A DNA stretch of 28,514 nt, taken from positions 1-28,514 of IMG/VR virus record IMGVR_UViG_3300028829_005936; one strand, written 5' to 3'. The position numbers and the translations under genes were made by a program. This document shows, in pieces, positions 15,337 to 22,878 of this stretch. This stretch comes from a virus. Under the pieces are notes generated by a model. That model saw nothing but the letters and a program-made list of their open reading frames with translations, was not told where the DNA came from and ran no database searches. The stretch's first letter is position 1. Each line of letters opens with the position of its first letter.

Positions 15337-17355
15337 ATGATAGAAGAAGTAGACCCAAACGAAAAGGGTGGTCGTAACCCTAAAGAAGTGAGTAACTCTA
15401 AAACACCTGTGTTAGATAATTTTTCTCGTGACCTAATTAAACATGCTGAACAAGGTAAACTTGACCCTGTTGTTGGTCGTGAGAGAGAAATTAATCGTAT
15501 CGCACAAATCCTTTCCCGTAGAAAGAAAAACAATCCAATTATCATTGGTGAACCAGGAGCGGGTAAAACTGCCATAGTAGAAGGTTTAGCTATGAAAATT
15601 TTTGAAGGTGATTGTCCTCAAAACTTATGTGATAAAAGAATAGTATCATTAGATATGACATCTATTGTTGCTGGAACTAAATATCGTGGACAATTTGAAG
15701 AAAGATTAAAAGTTATTTTAGATGAGTTATATGAAAACCCTGATATAATTGTCTTCATTGATGAGATACACACTATTATTGGTGCAGGTAACTCTTCAGG
15801 TTCGTTAGATGCTTCTAATATATTTAAACCAGCATTAGCAAGAGGTGAACTCCAATGTATTGGGGCGACAACTCTTGATGAGTACCGAGAGAATATTGAA
15901 AAAGATGGGGCACTTGAGCGTCGTTTTCAGAAAGTAGTAGTTGACGGTGCAACACCTAAAGAGACATTAATAATTTTACAGAATTTAAAATCAAGGTATG
16001 AATTTCACCATAAAGTAAGTTATAGTGATGAATCATTAAAGGCTTGTGTAACCTTAGCCGATAGATATATTACTGATAGAGAATTTCCTGATAAGGCAAT
16101 TGATATTATGGATGAGGTAGGTGCCAGTGCACAAATCAATGTTAAATTACCTGAAGTTATTGAAAAGTTGAAGGAACAAGCATCATCTATAAAAGATGAG
16201 AAAATACAAGTCGTGAAATCTCAACAATATGAGAAAGCTGCAGAACTTAGGGATAAGGAGAAAAAGATTCTAAAGAAATTAGATTCGGAAAAGGTTAAGT
16301 TTGAAAAACAAAAGGATGTTACACGTAAACCAATAACTGAAGATATGGTTTATACTGTAGTAGCGACTATGACTAAAATTCCAGTTAGTCGTTTAAACAA
16401 TGATGAAAAAGAATCTTTACTAAATCTTGAAGATAATCTCAATACCACAGTAATTGGTCAAGAATTGGCGGTTCAAAAGATTTCAAAGGCGATACGTAGA
16501 AATCGTGTAGGAATTAAAGACCCAAATAGACCAATAGGTTCTTTTATCTTCTTAGGCTCTACCGGTATAGGTAAAACTCATTTAGCTAAACAATTAGCTA
16601 AAGAAATTTTTGGAGATGAGGACGCGTTAATAAGAATGGATATGTCTGAATATCAAGAAAAATATACGATGTCTAGACTTATTGGTTCACCTCCGGGATA
16701 TGTCGGTCATGACCAAGGAGGACAATTAACCGAAGCAGTTAAGAATAAACCATATTCCGTAGTTTTGTTTGATGAAATTGAAAAGGCTAATAAAGATATA
16801 TTCTCACTACTTTTACAAATGATGGATGATGGTCACCTTACAGATAGTTTCGGTCGTAAAATAAATTTCAAAAATTGTTTGATAATTATGACTTCTAACT
16901 TAGGTGTTAAAAAACTTCAAGATTTCGGTACAGGTGTTGGTTTTGAAACAACAAACAGAATGTCGAATAATGAAGAAATGAAAAAAGCTCTCCTTCAAAA
17001 AGAGTTAAAAAATCATTTTACTCCTGAATTTTTAAATCGTGTTGACGAAGTGGTGGTATTTAACCCACTAAAAGAAAAAGAAGTTTCACAAATTGTTGAG
17101 ATTGAATTACTAAAATTAACAACACGTTTAGAAGATATGAACTACAATATCACTATTAGTGATACGGTTAAGGAATTTATTTCAAATGTTGGGTTTGATG
17201 AAAAATATGGGGCACGTCCGATTAAAAGAGCAATTCAAGAAAAGATTGAAGACTTAATATCTGAAGAAGTTTTACGTGGTACAATCACTGAAGACAAACC
17301 ATTTGTTCTTGATATGAAAGATGAAGAAGAACTTATTGTAAAGAAAGGGAATTAA
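15337..17355 (+). CDS. ClpC/ClpA-like AAA+ unfoldase lacking the N-domain
   Basis: ATP-driven protein unfoldase of 672 residues with two AAA+ modules. D1: Walker A GEPGAGKT (71-78), pore loop KYRG (115-118), Walker B VFIDEIH (139-145). A UVR-like middle segment (about 286-312, [13 protein letters not shown]) is typical of ClpC. D2: Walker A GSTGIGKT (407-414), pore loop GYVG (454-457), Walker [10 protein letters not shown] (475-483), sensor-2 GARPIKR (625-631). The ClpP-docking loop is present as VGF at 534-536, so it could feed host ClpP; no phage ClpP is seen in the window. Host ClpC is about 840 residues; the adaptor- and substrate-binding N-domain is absent, only '[27 protein letters not shown]' remaining before D1. 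The proline usual in Walker A2 is serine. It is followed by a terminator and a peptidase gene. Confidence 0.93.
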   Translation: MIEEVDPNEKGGRNPKEVSNSKTPVLDNFSRDLIKHAEQGKLDPVVGREREINRIAQILSRRKKNNPIIIGEPGAGKTAIVEGLAMKIFEGDCPQNLCDKRIVSLDMTSIVAGTKYRGQFEERLKVILDELYENPDIIVFIDEIHTIIGAGNSSGSLDASNIFKPALARGELQCIGATTLDEYRENIEKDGALERRFQKVVVDGATPKETLIILQNLKSRYEFHHKVSYSDESLKACVTLADRYITDREFPDKAIDIMDEVGASAQINVKLPEVIEKLKEQASSIKDEKIQVVKSQQYEKAAELRDKEKKILKKLDSEKVKFEKQKDVTRKPITEDMVYTVVATMTKIPVSRLNNDEKESLLNLEDNLNTTVIGQELAVQKISKAIRRNRVGIKDPNRPIGSFIFLGSTGIGKTHLAKQLAKEIFGDEDALIRMDMSEYQEKYTMSRLIGSPPGYVGHDQGGQLTEAVKNKPYSVVLFDEIEKANKDIFSLLLQMMDDGHLTDSFGRKINFKNCLIIMTSNLGVKKLQDFGTGVGFETTNRMSNNEEMKKALLQKELKNHFTPEFLNRVDEVVVFNPLKEKEVSQIVEIELLKLTTRLEDMNYNITISDTVKEFISNVGFDEKYGARPIKRAIQEKIEDLISEEVLRGTITEDKPFVLDMKDEEELIVKKGN

Positions 17356-17373
17356 TTTTCCCTTTTCTTTTTT
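17344..17373 (+). terminator. Terminator overlapping the ClpC stop codon
   Basis: Eight-pair stem AAAGGGAA / TTCCCTTT with a six-base loop that contains the TAA stop, followed by a T-rich tract. It separates the ClpC transcript from the peptidase, which has its own -7 element. Confidence 0.75.
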
Positions 17374-17390
17374 ATTTGAAGAATAAATTG

Positions 17391-17398
17391 TATATTTG
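17391..17398 (+). promoter_or_regulatory. Host-type -7 element TATATTTG before the peptidase
   Basis: Exact TAnnTTTG, 19 bases before the ATG at 17418. TTTG at 17375 is closer than the usual -33 spacing. The downstream bases GTAC...AACAAATG match those at 15154 and 22339. Confidence 0.55.
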
Positions 17399-17417
17399 TA
17401 CTCTAAATAATAAACAA

Positions 17418-18530
17418 ATGGATAATACACGACTCAATAGACTAAAAGAAGTACTATCAGTACCAACAAAAACGTATCAGGAAGAAAATATGGTACAATA
17501 CCTACGCGACGTATTGGATGCAATGCCCGATGTTGAGTATTATACTGACGACATGAATAATGTCTACGCCACTAAAGGTATTTTAAATGAGGGTGAGTAT
17601 TATCCAATGTTTATTGCCCACACAGACACAGTACATAGTTTGGTCGATGAAATAGTTGTTCAAGAAGAATCACTTATCAAACCCAACACCTTTGGACATA
17701 CTTACGGTGATGAAGAATTTCTATCCTTAAAGGGTTATACACCAAATGGTAGTCCAACAGGTATTGGTGGAGATGATAAGTGTGGCGTTTTTATCGCATT
17801 AGAACTTTTAAGAACCCTACCCAAAGTTAAAGTCGGACTATTCGTGTCCGAAGAAACTGGGTGTCACGGTTCAAGTAAATGTGATATTAACTTCTTGAAC
17901 GATGTGGGTTACGCGGTTCAATTCGATGCACCTGGAAATAACTTAATTACTGAGGTGTGTTCAGGAACAAGATTGTACGAAAAGGATGGGGATTTTATTA
18001 ATAAAGCTTTACCACTTTTTAATGAAATTATGGGGGTTAATGCCGACCCACAATCTCACCCATATACTGATGTCTCTCAGATTAAACGTAAAGGGGATTT
18101 TAGTTGTATTAATTTCTCATGTGGTTATTACAATATGCACACAGAGAATGAATTTGTAGTTGTAGATGATGTTAACAGGGCGATAGAATTTTCTATTAAA
18201 CTAGTTAACAGACTTGAAAATAAGAAATATGTCTATGAGTATAAAAAACCTAATTATAACGACTACGGAACTCTATTTGACGTTAATGATGATGTTTTAG
18301 GTGAATGGGACGACCCTGAAGAAGATATCTATGATTTAGAAAATATCAAGGTAACCGATTACAGAGAAGGGTTATCAATTGAATCTAAATTTACTGGTGA
18401 CGTTATCTATATGGATGAAAGTGAAGTGGGGGAACTCTATGAAATTTTAAGAGAAAAGCTATTGTCAATGGACCATCAATATGAACTCGATAAAGCTTCG
18501 GAAGAAGGTTCTACAAGATTTTTTAACTAA
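17418..18530 (+). CDS. Di-zinc peptidase, M20/M28-like (peptidase T-like)
   Basis: Predicted metal-dependent exopeptidase or amidohydrolase of 370 residues. Co-catalytic metal ligands are in the expected order: H68-T-D70 in FIAHTDTVH, D119/D120 in GIGGDDKCG, the general-base pair E145-E146 in SEETG, D170 in QFDAPG, and H241 in NMHTENE. The lid region (about 185-230) is short. The last 100 residues are acidic and not typical of the family. The start is the ATG at 17418, after a TATATTTG element; the frame is open further upstream but would run through the promoter. Following the unfoldase, it could trim peptides released by ClpCP into amino acids (inference). Zinc exopeptidases are uncommon in phages. 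The 3' end overlaps the convergent 18527-20443 gene by four bases. Confidence 0.85.
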   Translation: MDNTRLNRLKEVLSVPTKTYQEENMVQYLRDVLDAMPDVEYYTDDMNNVYATKGILNEGEYYPMFIAHTDTVHSLVDEIVVQEESLIKPNTFGHTYGDEEFLSLKGYTPNGSPTGIGGDDKCGVFIALELLRTLPKVKVGLFVSEETGCHGSSKCDINFLNDVGYAVQFDAPGNNLITEVCSGTRLYEKDGDFINKALPLFNEIMGVNADPQSHPYTDVSQIKRKGDFSCINFSCGYYNMHTENEFVVVDDVNRAIEFSIKLVNRLENKKYVYEYKKPNYNDYGTLFDVNDDVLGEWDDPEEDIYDLENIKVTDYREGLSIESKFTGDVIYMDESEVGELYEILREKLLSMDHQYELDKASEEGSTRFFN

Positions 18531-20443
18531 TCCTCAAAAGGGTCAAATAATTGATAATTAGAAATTAACTTCTCTATTGTCGATAATTTGGCTCTTCCTT
18601 TTTTAATTTTCCATTCAGGATTATTTCTACGTAGTTCAAAATCTATTTTATTATCTTCAGGTTTTATTCCCGTTATTTCTATCGTAACATTACCCTTAGG
18701 ACCATTTAAAGTTTCAACTTCTATTTTTTCGTTAAAACCAAACTTTTTTTCTACCACATTAAAAATTCTTTTATATTCCTCAATATCTACATAATCATCA
18801 GACTCCTCAATTTTTTCAAGTAAATCATCTAAAGCCGAGTCCATAGGACTATTAAAATAATATTTAAAGGTTTCATCATCTATGTGCTCATACGCCATAT
18901 TGTGAGGTTCTTCGACATTCATACTGATATTTTCATCCATATACCATTCTAACATTTCTTTTAAACTCAAAGATTTACTGTACTCGATATTACTGTCATA
19001 CATTTTTATTAAATCATCAATTGAAACTGAATATTTATAGAAACATGTATCTTCTAGTTTAAACCCTTCAGGTTCATATAAGTTACACAACTCATCTGTA
19101 AGTGCCTTTTGGACACCTATTTTCATAGATTCGTCTTGAGCTTGACCATACGCATCATCAAAACTTTCGTAGAAATCACTATCAAAATTCCTTAAAAACT
19201 TACCCATATCGGATAGAGGAAAATTATCAGTATCAACTAATGATAAATCGTATAACTCATAGTAATCTTTTAAATCTTTACCTAACTCTTTGAATTTTTT
19301 TAATTTTTCTCTTGATACGTTTGGAGAAGTTTTGAATGAACCTTTAAACTTATCACCAAGTAATTCAAATATTTTTTTTAATGTTTTTAGATGTGATGAA
19401 TTAAGTGAGTACAAAGGGTACCCTTCTTTGATGTCATCTTCAAAATTATAACGGTCATAGTAATAATTATCCATACCGTAAGGTAGTTCAATTGCGTTTG
19501 AGTAACTATTAAGTTCATATTCTTCTAACTGTTCGTTCATTATAGAAAGAAACTCTTCAGCCCCTTCAAATCTAAGGTATACCTGCTCAGTATCCATATA
19601 ATTAAAATATGGTGCGGTAAGCGTTTGTAATGAAGCCTTTAATTTACCCTCTTTAACTTTAATTAATTTTTCATAATCAGTATTACCTTTAAGTATTTTT
19701 TTAAGTACTTCAGAAATCGGCTCAAATCTGTCAAGTAAAAAATCTTCACTCCTTTGATTATCTTTTTGGTCGTAAATCCAAATAGTACCATTTTCATTAA
19801 TATTAATGGCCATTTTACCTAAAGTTTCGTCACTAGACTGTTTATCAATTACATAAACTAATACACCAGAATCACCATATCGATTAAAATAACTTCGATT
19901 ATCTTTAGATGCCGTACACCATTTAGTATTTGCACCATAGTAACATGACGCATCATGACTATAAGGTCTTACTACTAAAAATCTACTATCCTCATAAAGT
20001 TTATCAGTATCTTTTATGGCCTCTCTTTCTAATTTCCTATCTTTTTTCTTTTTGTCCATTGCAGATAAGACCGTTTGTAACTCCCAATATGACTTATATC
20101 TGTGTATATCTTTAGGAGCACCTTTTATATATGTGTCATTAATACCTGAATGTAATTTTTTAGCTAAATCAATATCTTTATCAGTAATTGTTAATGATAA
20201 GTCGTGGAAAGTATTAATTAAATCTGTAATTTGAGTGATAACATCAGGAAGTGACGCACCATCATTAATTTTCATGAATTCAATTACTTGTTTAATGGTC
20301 CATTCAGAATACTTCTTAGTACTCGATGGGTCACTATCAATAATCTTAGATATTAAATCATTATCTTTATATATTGACTCATCACCATACTTAGAAATAA
20401 GATTCTCTTTTTTACCTTCGTTTAATAATGTGCTGAATTTCAT
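18527..20443 (-). CDS. Large phage protein with YGANTKWCTAS motif, function unknown
   Basis: A 638-residue protein. Residues 150-215 carry 'LVVRPYSHDASCYYGANTKWCTAS ... YFNRYGDSGVLVYVID', a pattern I recall in hypothetical proteins of many large phages and in some mobile elements, with no assigned activity. The conserved W-C-T and the nearby acidic and histidine residues could be an active site, but this is speculation. The remaining 400 residues are acidic, Tyr-rich and helical. It starts MKFSTLLNEG, with L-N-E at residues 7-9, so it may be a packaged protein with an N-terminal peptide cut by the prohead protease. A strong late-like motif lies six bases upstream. The size and late motif fit an injected or virion protein. 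Confidence 0.75.
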   Translation of the reverse strand: MKFSTLLNEGKKENLISKYGDESIYKDNDLISKIIDSDPSSTKKYSEWTIKQVIEFMKINDGASLPDVITQITDLINTFHDLSLTITDKDIDLAKKLHSGINDTYIKGAPKDIHRYKSYWELQTVLSAMDKKKKDRKLEREAIKDTDKLYEDSRFLVVRPYSHDASCYYGANTKWCTASKDNRSYFNRYGDSGVLVYVIDKQSSDETLGKMAININENGTIWIYDQKDNQRSEDFLLDRFEPISEVLKKILKGNTDYEKLIKVKEGKLKASLQTLTAPYFNYMDTEQVYLRFEGAEEFLSIMNEQLEEYELNSYSNAIELPYGMDNYYYDRYNFEDDIKEGYPLYSLNSSHLKTLKKIFELLGDKFKGSFKTSPNVSREKLKKFKELGKDLKDYYELYDLSLVDTDNFPLSDMGKFLRNFDSDFYESFDDAYGQAQDESMKIGVQKALTDELCNLYEPEGFKLEDTCFYKYSVSIDDLIKMYDSNIEYSKSLSLKEMLEWYMDENISMNVEEPHNMAYEHIDDETFKYYFNSPMDSALDDLLEKIEESDDYVDIEEYKRIFNVVEKKFGFNEKIEVETLNGPKGNVTIEITGIKPEDNKIDFELRRNNPEWKIKKGRAKLSTIEKLISNYQLFDPFED

Positions 20444-20449
20444 TTAAAA

Positions 20450-20464
20450 CTTTTATAATAAATA
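20450..20464 (-). promoter_or_regulatory. Late-promoter-like motif before the TKWCTA gene
   Basis: Minus-strand TATTTATTATAAAAG, ending six bases before the ATG at 20443. It is divergent from the host-type promoter at 20497. Confidence 0.6.
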
Positions 20465-20496
20465 GTATATTAATAGGATAATTGGTTTTAAAGGCT

Positions 20497-20504
20497 TATA
20501 TTTG
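20497..20504 (+). promoter_or_regulatory. Host-type -7 element TATATTTG before the CAP gene
   Basis: Exact TAnnTTTG only four bases from the ATG at 20509, so the transcript should be nearly or fully leaderless. The preceding bases AAAGGCT are shared with the promoter at 22831. Confidence 0.55.
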
Positions 20505-20508
20505 TTAT

Positions 20509-21039
20509 ATGAAAAAGATACTACTAATATTACTAACACTTATTTCTATCGTAAGTCACTCACAGGACTTAGGTAAAATACAAAGACATTTACTGAATTT
20601 AGTAAATGAAGAAAGAGGTAATAGAGGTTTAAGTACTTTTGTAACTGACACACTAATAAATGATGGGGCTAAAATACAAGCTAATTATTTAAGTACAATA
20701 AGAAGTTATAAACAAGTATCCCATACTAACCCTAACTTAAAATATAAAACTCCATCTGATAGAATTAAAATTACGAGTGATTCAAAATATAATATATCAT
20801 CGGAAAATGTGACTATATTTACCTACGACTCATCTAAAACAGATTTAGAAATAGCCACACAAGCACATAATAATTTTATGAATTCAAAATACCATAAAAT
20901 GAATGTTTTAACGGAAAATGGTGACTACTTTAATAGTGGTACTATCTTACCAAGGTACTATGGTCACTATGTAGTTTACAATAAAAGACTGAATGCAATT
21001 ATTGTAGTTCAAATGTTTCCACGTCCAAATTATAATTAA
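20509..21039 (+). CDS. Secreted CAP (SCP/PR-1) domain protein
   Basis: A 176-residue exported protein. Residues 1-19 form a Sec signal peptide (KK, then LLILLTLISIV), with likely cleavage before or after SQ|D, common in Bacteroidota. Residues 24-170 fit the CAP fold: HLLNLVNEERGNRGL at 27-41, SHTNP at 71-75 (H72), SSENV at 97-101 (E99), NNFMNSKYH at 121-129 (H129), and a final strand IIVVQMF. The His-Glu-His cavity residues are therefore present. Bacterial CAP proteins are variously linked to envelope or sporulation functions, and activity is usually unknown. In a phage it might act in the host envelope, for example in superinfection exclusion (inference). The start is chosen to begin the signal peptide. 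The 3' end overlaps the convergent gene by four bases. Confidence 0.85.
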   Translation: MKKILLILLTLISIVSHSQDLGKIQRHLLNLVNEERGNRGLSTFVTDTLINDGAKIQANYLSTIRSYKQVSHTNPNLKYKTPSDRIKITSDSKYNISSENVTIFTYDSSKTDLEIATQAHNNFMNSKYHKMNVLTENGDYFNSGTILPRYYGHYVVYNKRLNAIIVVQMFPRPNYN

Positions 21040-22289
21040 CCCCTTCTTTGATTAGAGAACGTAAAGATTATATCTTTTAAATAAGCGACTTTAATCTTCT
21101 CACCATCCACCACTGTAGTTCTAACGGCAGATTTAGTAGTGATTTTTGGGGAATAGTAACTTATTGGACCATCAGTTGCTGGATTTGGATTACTAGTCCC
21201 TATCATAGGTTCTTTAGTACCTAATATACCAACTAACTTTCCATCAACTATGAAACCACTATCGGTAAGTTTAGCGTCTAAGACACCTTTAAATGACCAA
21301 TCAATACCTAACTCGTCAGCACGTTCAACACTAAGTGCCATGTACCAAGTACCGTTACCATAACTGTCCCAAACTCTATAACCTTCTCTATATTTACCCA
21401 CTCCGTCAGTATAAACAGGAACCATCCACTTTGTCGACTCATTCTTAATCTTTTTACCGGGTGTTTTTGTTCCATCAATTTTTAATTCATTTTTTACTTC
21501 ATGTTCTTCAGCGTTTGGTTCTAAAGTAATTTTTCTGAACTCCTCACCTCTTTTACCTTCACCTTGACCATAGAAGTTATCTCCCTTTTTTACTATTATT
21601 TTTAAATCAAATCCCGTTTTTTCTTTAATTGCGTTAATTAAAGCCTGTGCGTATTGGTTAGCTCTCATATCAGCCAAATACTGATTCATTTCTTTAGGGT
21701 CAGTTTTACCGTTATATGGTTTTGCACTTGGATGGTCTAATTTAGAATACCCGCTTGGTACCTTTAACGTAGGTGTACCTGAATCGGCACTACCTTTAAT
21801 TGTTACGTTAGTTAACTTATCACCTCCGCCCGCATTGATATATTCCTTAAATGTCTCAACAATTTCTGTGAATTGTTGTTTGGCATCAGGGTACTTATCA
21901 AAGTAAGGCATAACCATATTATCCGCATATGGAAGACTACCCCCTTCTATATTATATCTTGGAATAGTAACCATTACGTTAGGTGGTGTTTCTTTACCAG
22001 GCATTTCCTTACCCCCACCGACTAATTTAGTTATGTATCTAATGTCATACTCACCTTCACCTACATTTACGGCTAATGGGTTTGTAGGGTTAACATCAAA
22101 GTTAAGTGGACCGGAAACTTTCTGATTCCAATTTTCGGACCTACCCTTCTGTTCATATTTCTTTCGGTCTCGATTAGTGAACTTTTTTTTCTTTCCGTAA
22201 CCCAAGTCACCTCTTTTTTGTTCTTCAATTACTTTTTTTACGATATTTTCAATATCACCTTCCGTTAACTTTATATTCTTTTTATCCAT
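21036..22289 (-). CDS. Putative virion protein with OmpA-like region
   Basis: A 417-residue protein. Residues about 155-258 resemble an OmpA/MotB-type domain: NVTIKGSADSG (161-171), then YLADMRANQYAQALINAIKEKTG (204-226), then FRKITLEPN (251-259), following the 'G.AD..G ... N..LS..RA..V...L ... R.V.I' pattern. This domain usually binds peptidoglycan, though the insertion between the first strand and helix is long. The N-terminus (NIKLTEGDIENIVKKVIEEQ) has L-T-E-G at 8-11, fitting the prohead protease rule. The C-terminal 140 residues contain a WMVPVYTDG ... YRVWDSYGNGTWYMALS segment of unknown type. A late-like motif is ten bases upstream. Binding cell wall during entry or lysis would fit, but is inference. 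Confidence 0.72.
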   Translation of the reverse strand: MDKKNIKLTEGDIENIVKKVIEEQKRGDLGYGKKKKFTNRDRKKYEQKGRSENWNQKVSGPLNFDVNPTNPLAVNVGEGEYDIRYITKLVGGGKEMPGKETPPNVMVTIPRYNIEGGSLPYADNMVMPYFDKYPDAKQQFTEIVETFKEYINAGGGDKLTNVTIKGSADSGTPTLKVPSGYSKLDHPSAKPYNGKTDPKEMNQYLADMRANQYAQALINAIKEKTGFDLKIIVKKGDNFYGQGEGKRGEEFRKITLEPNAEEHEVKNELKIDGTKTPGKKIKNESTKWMVPVYTDGVGKYREGYRVWDSYGNGTWYMALSVERADELGIDWSFKGVLDAKLTDSGFIVDGKLVGILGTKEPMIGTSNPNPATDGPISYYSPKITTKSAVRTTVVDGEKIKVAYLKDIIFTFSNQRRG

Positions 22290-22299
22290 TTTTAATGTA

Positions 22300-22314
22300 T
22301 TTTTACTATAAATA
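22300..22314 (-). promoter_or_regulatory. Late-promoter-like motif before the OmpA-like gene
   Basis: Minus-strand TATTTATAGTAAAAA, ten bases before the ATG at 22289. It sits back-to-back with the tmRNA promoter. Confidence 0.55.
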
Positions 22315-22315
22315 G

Positions 22316-22346
22316 TTTCTTATTAGAAAAAAAGTATTTATATTTG
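22316..22346 (+). promoter_or_regulatory. Host-type promoter of the tmRNA
   Basis: TTTC at 22316-22319, 19 bases, then TATATTTG at 22339-22346. Transcription would begin near 22352, giving a leader of about 25 bases to be removed by host RNase P at 22377. Confidence 0.65.
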
Positions 22347-22376
22347 TACCAAGAAACAAATGTTCTTTGAAAATAT

Positions 22377-22766
22377 GGGGGCGAATGGAATTGATTGGCA
22401 GGGTCAGTTATACAGGGCACGTAGTCAAACTTCATCTATGACTTAAATCTATGATGGAAATTTTTTAGACGGCAACGTACTAAACAAAATGTCAGCTCTA
22501 GGTTTACTTAGAACTGAACAAGTAGCTGTAGCGTAAGACGTTAACAGTGAAGAGGGGTCGGTCAGGACATATACCTTTCAACAGAAGTCCGTTGTGTGGT
22601 GGAAAAACGATTAAACCCTAAATTGAATCGTACATCTATTGTTAGTGGAGGATGTAAAAATTCAACTAAATATTACGGAACATTGTGAACTAATGTTGTC
22701 CTAAACGTGTAGTCCTTTATAGGTGGACTGAACAAGACGCGGGTTCGAATCCCGCCGCCTCCACCA
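22377..22766 (+). ncRNA. ssrA: Phage tmRNA (ssrA) with a 21-codon tag
   Basis: Rescues stalled ribosomes together with SmpB (no smpB gene is seen in this window). It is 390 nt. The acceptor stem pairs GGGGGCG (22377-22383) with CGCCTCC (22756-22762) by seven pairs including one G-U, followed by ACCA. The T-arm at 22739-22755 has a five-pair stem GCGGG/CCCGC and loop TTCGAAT. Before the tag there is a pseudoknot: GTCA 22424 with TGAC 22439, and TTCATC 22431 with GATGGA 22453. The resume context TAGAC|GGC resembles E. coli TAGTC|GCA. The tag frame runs from GGC 22471 to TAA 22534, 21 codons starting GNV and ending EQVAVA. Bacteroidota tags, as I recall them, are about 8-10 codons ending ALAA. 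Promoter and terminator are both present. Confidence 0.95.
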
Positions 22767-22770
22767 ATAG

Positions 22771-22811
22771 ATGCCAATTAATAAATCTAATTTTAATTGG
22801 CATTTTTTTTT
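22771..22811 (+). terminator. Terminator of the tmRNA
   Basis: Perfect 11-pair stem ATGCCAATTAA / TTAATTGGCAT, 11-base loop, then nine T. The end of the T run also forms part of the -33 element of the next promoter. Confidence 0.9.
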
Positions 22812-22838
22812 GCCATTCCATAAAAAGGCTTATCTTTG
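22809..22838 (+). promoter_or_regulatory. Host-type promoter of the DUF6011-like gene
   Basis: TTTG at 22809-22812, 18 bases, then TATCTTTG at 22831-22838: both halves exact. It is the best match to the Bacteroidota consensus in this window. AAAGGCT before the -7 element is shared with 20497. Confidence 0.75.
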
Positions 22839-22878
22839 TAGGGTAATCATCAGTAATCACCATAAAAAAAATATCATC

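Noticed and set aside
22720-22766. An ordinary tRNA gene suggested by the T-arm and CCA end
   Set aside because: No anticodon arm or D-arm of tRNA type is adjacent; the acceptor strand pairs with 22377-22383, so it is the 3' end of a tmRNA.
22771-22878. N-terminal extension of the DUF6011-like gene
   Set aside because: It would cover the tmRNA terminator and a perfect promoter; the ATG at 22879 fits better.
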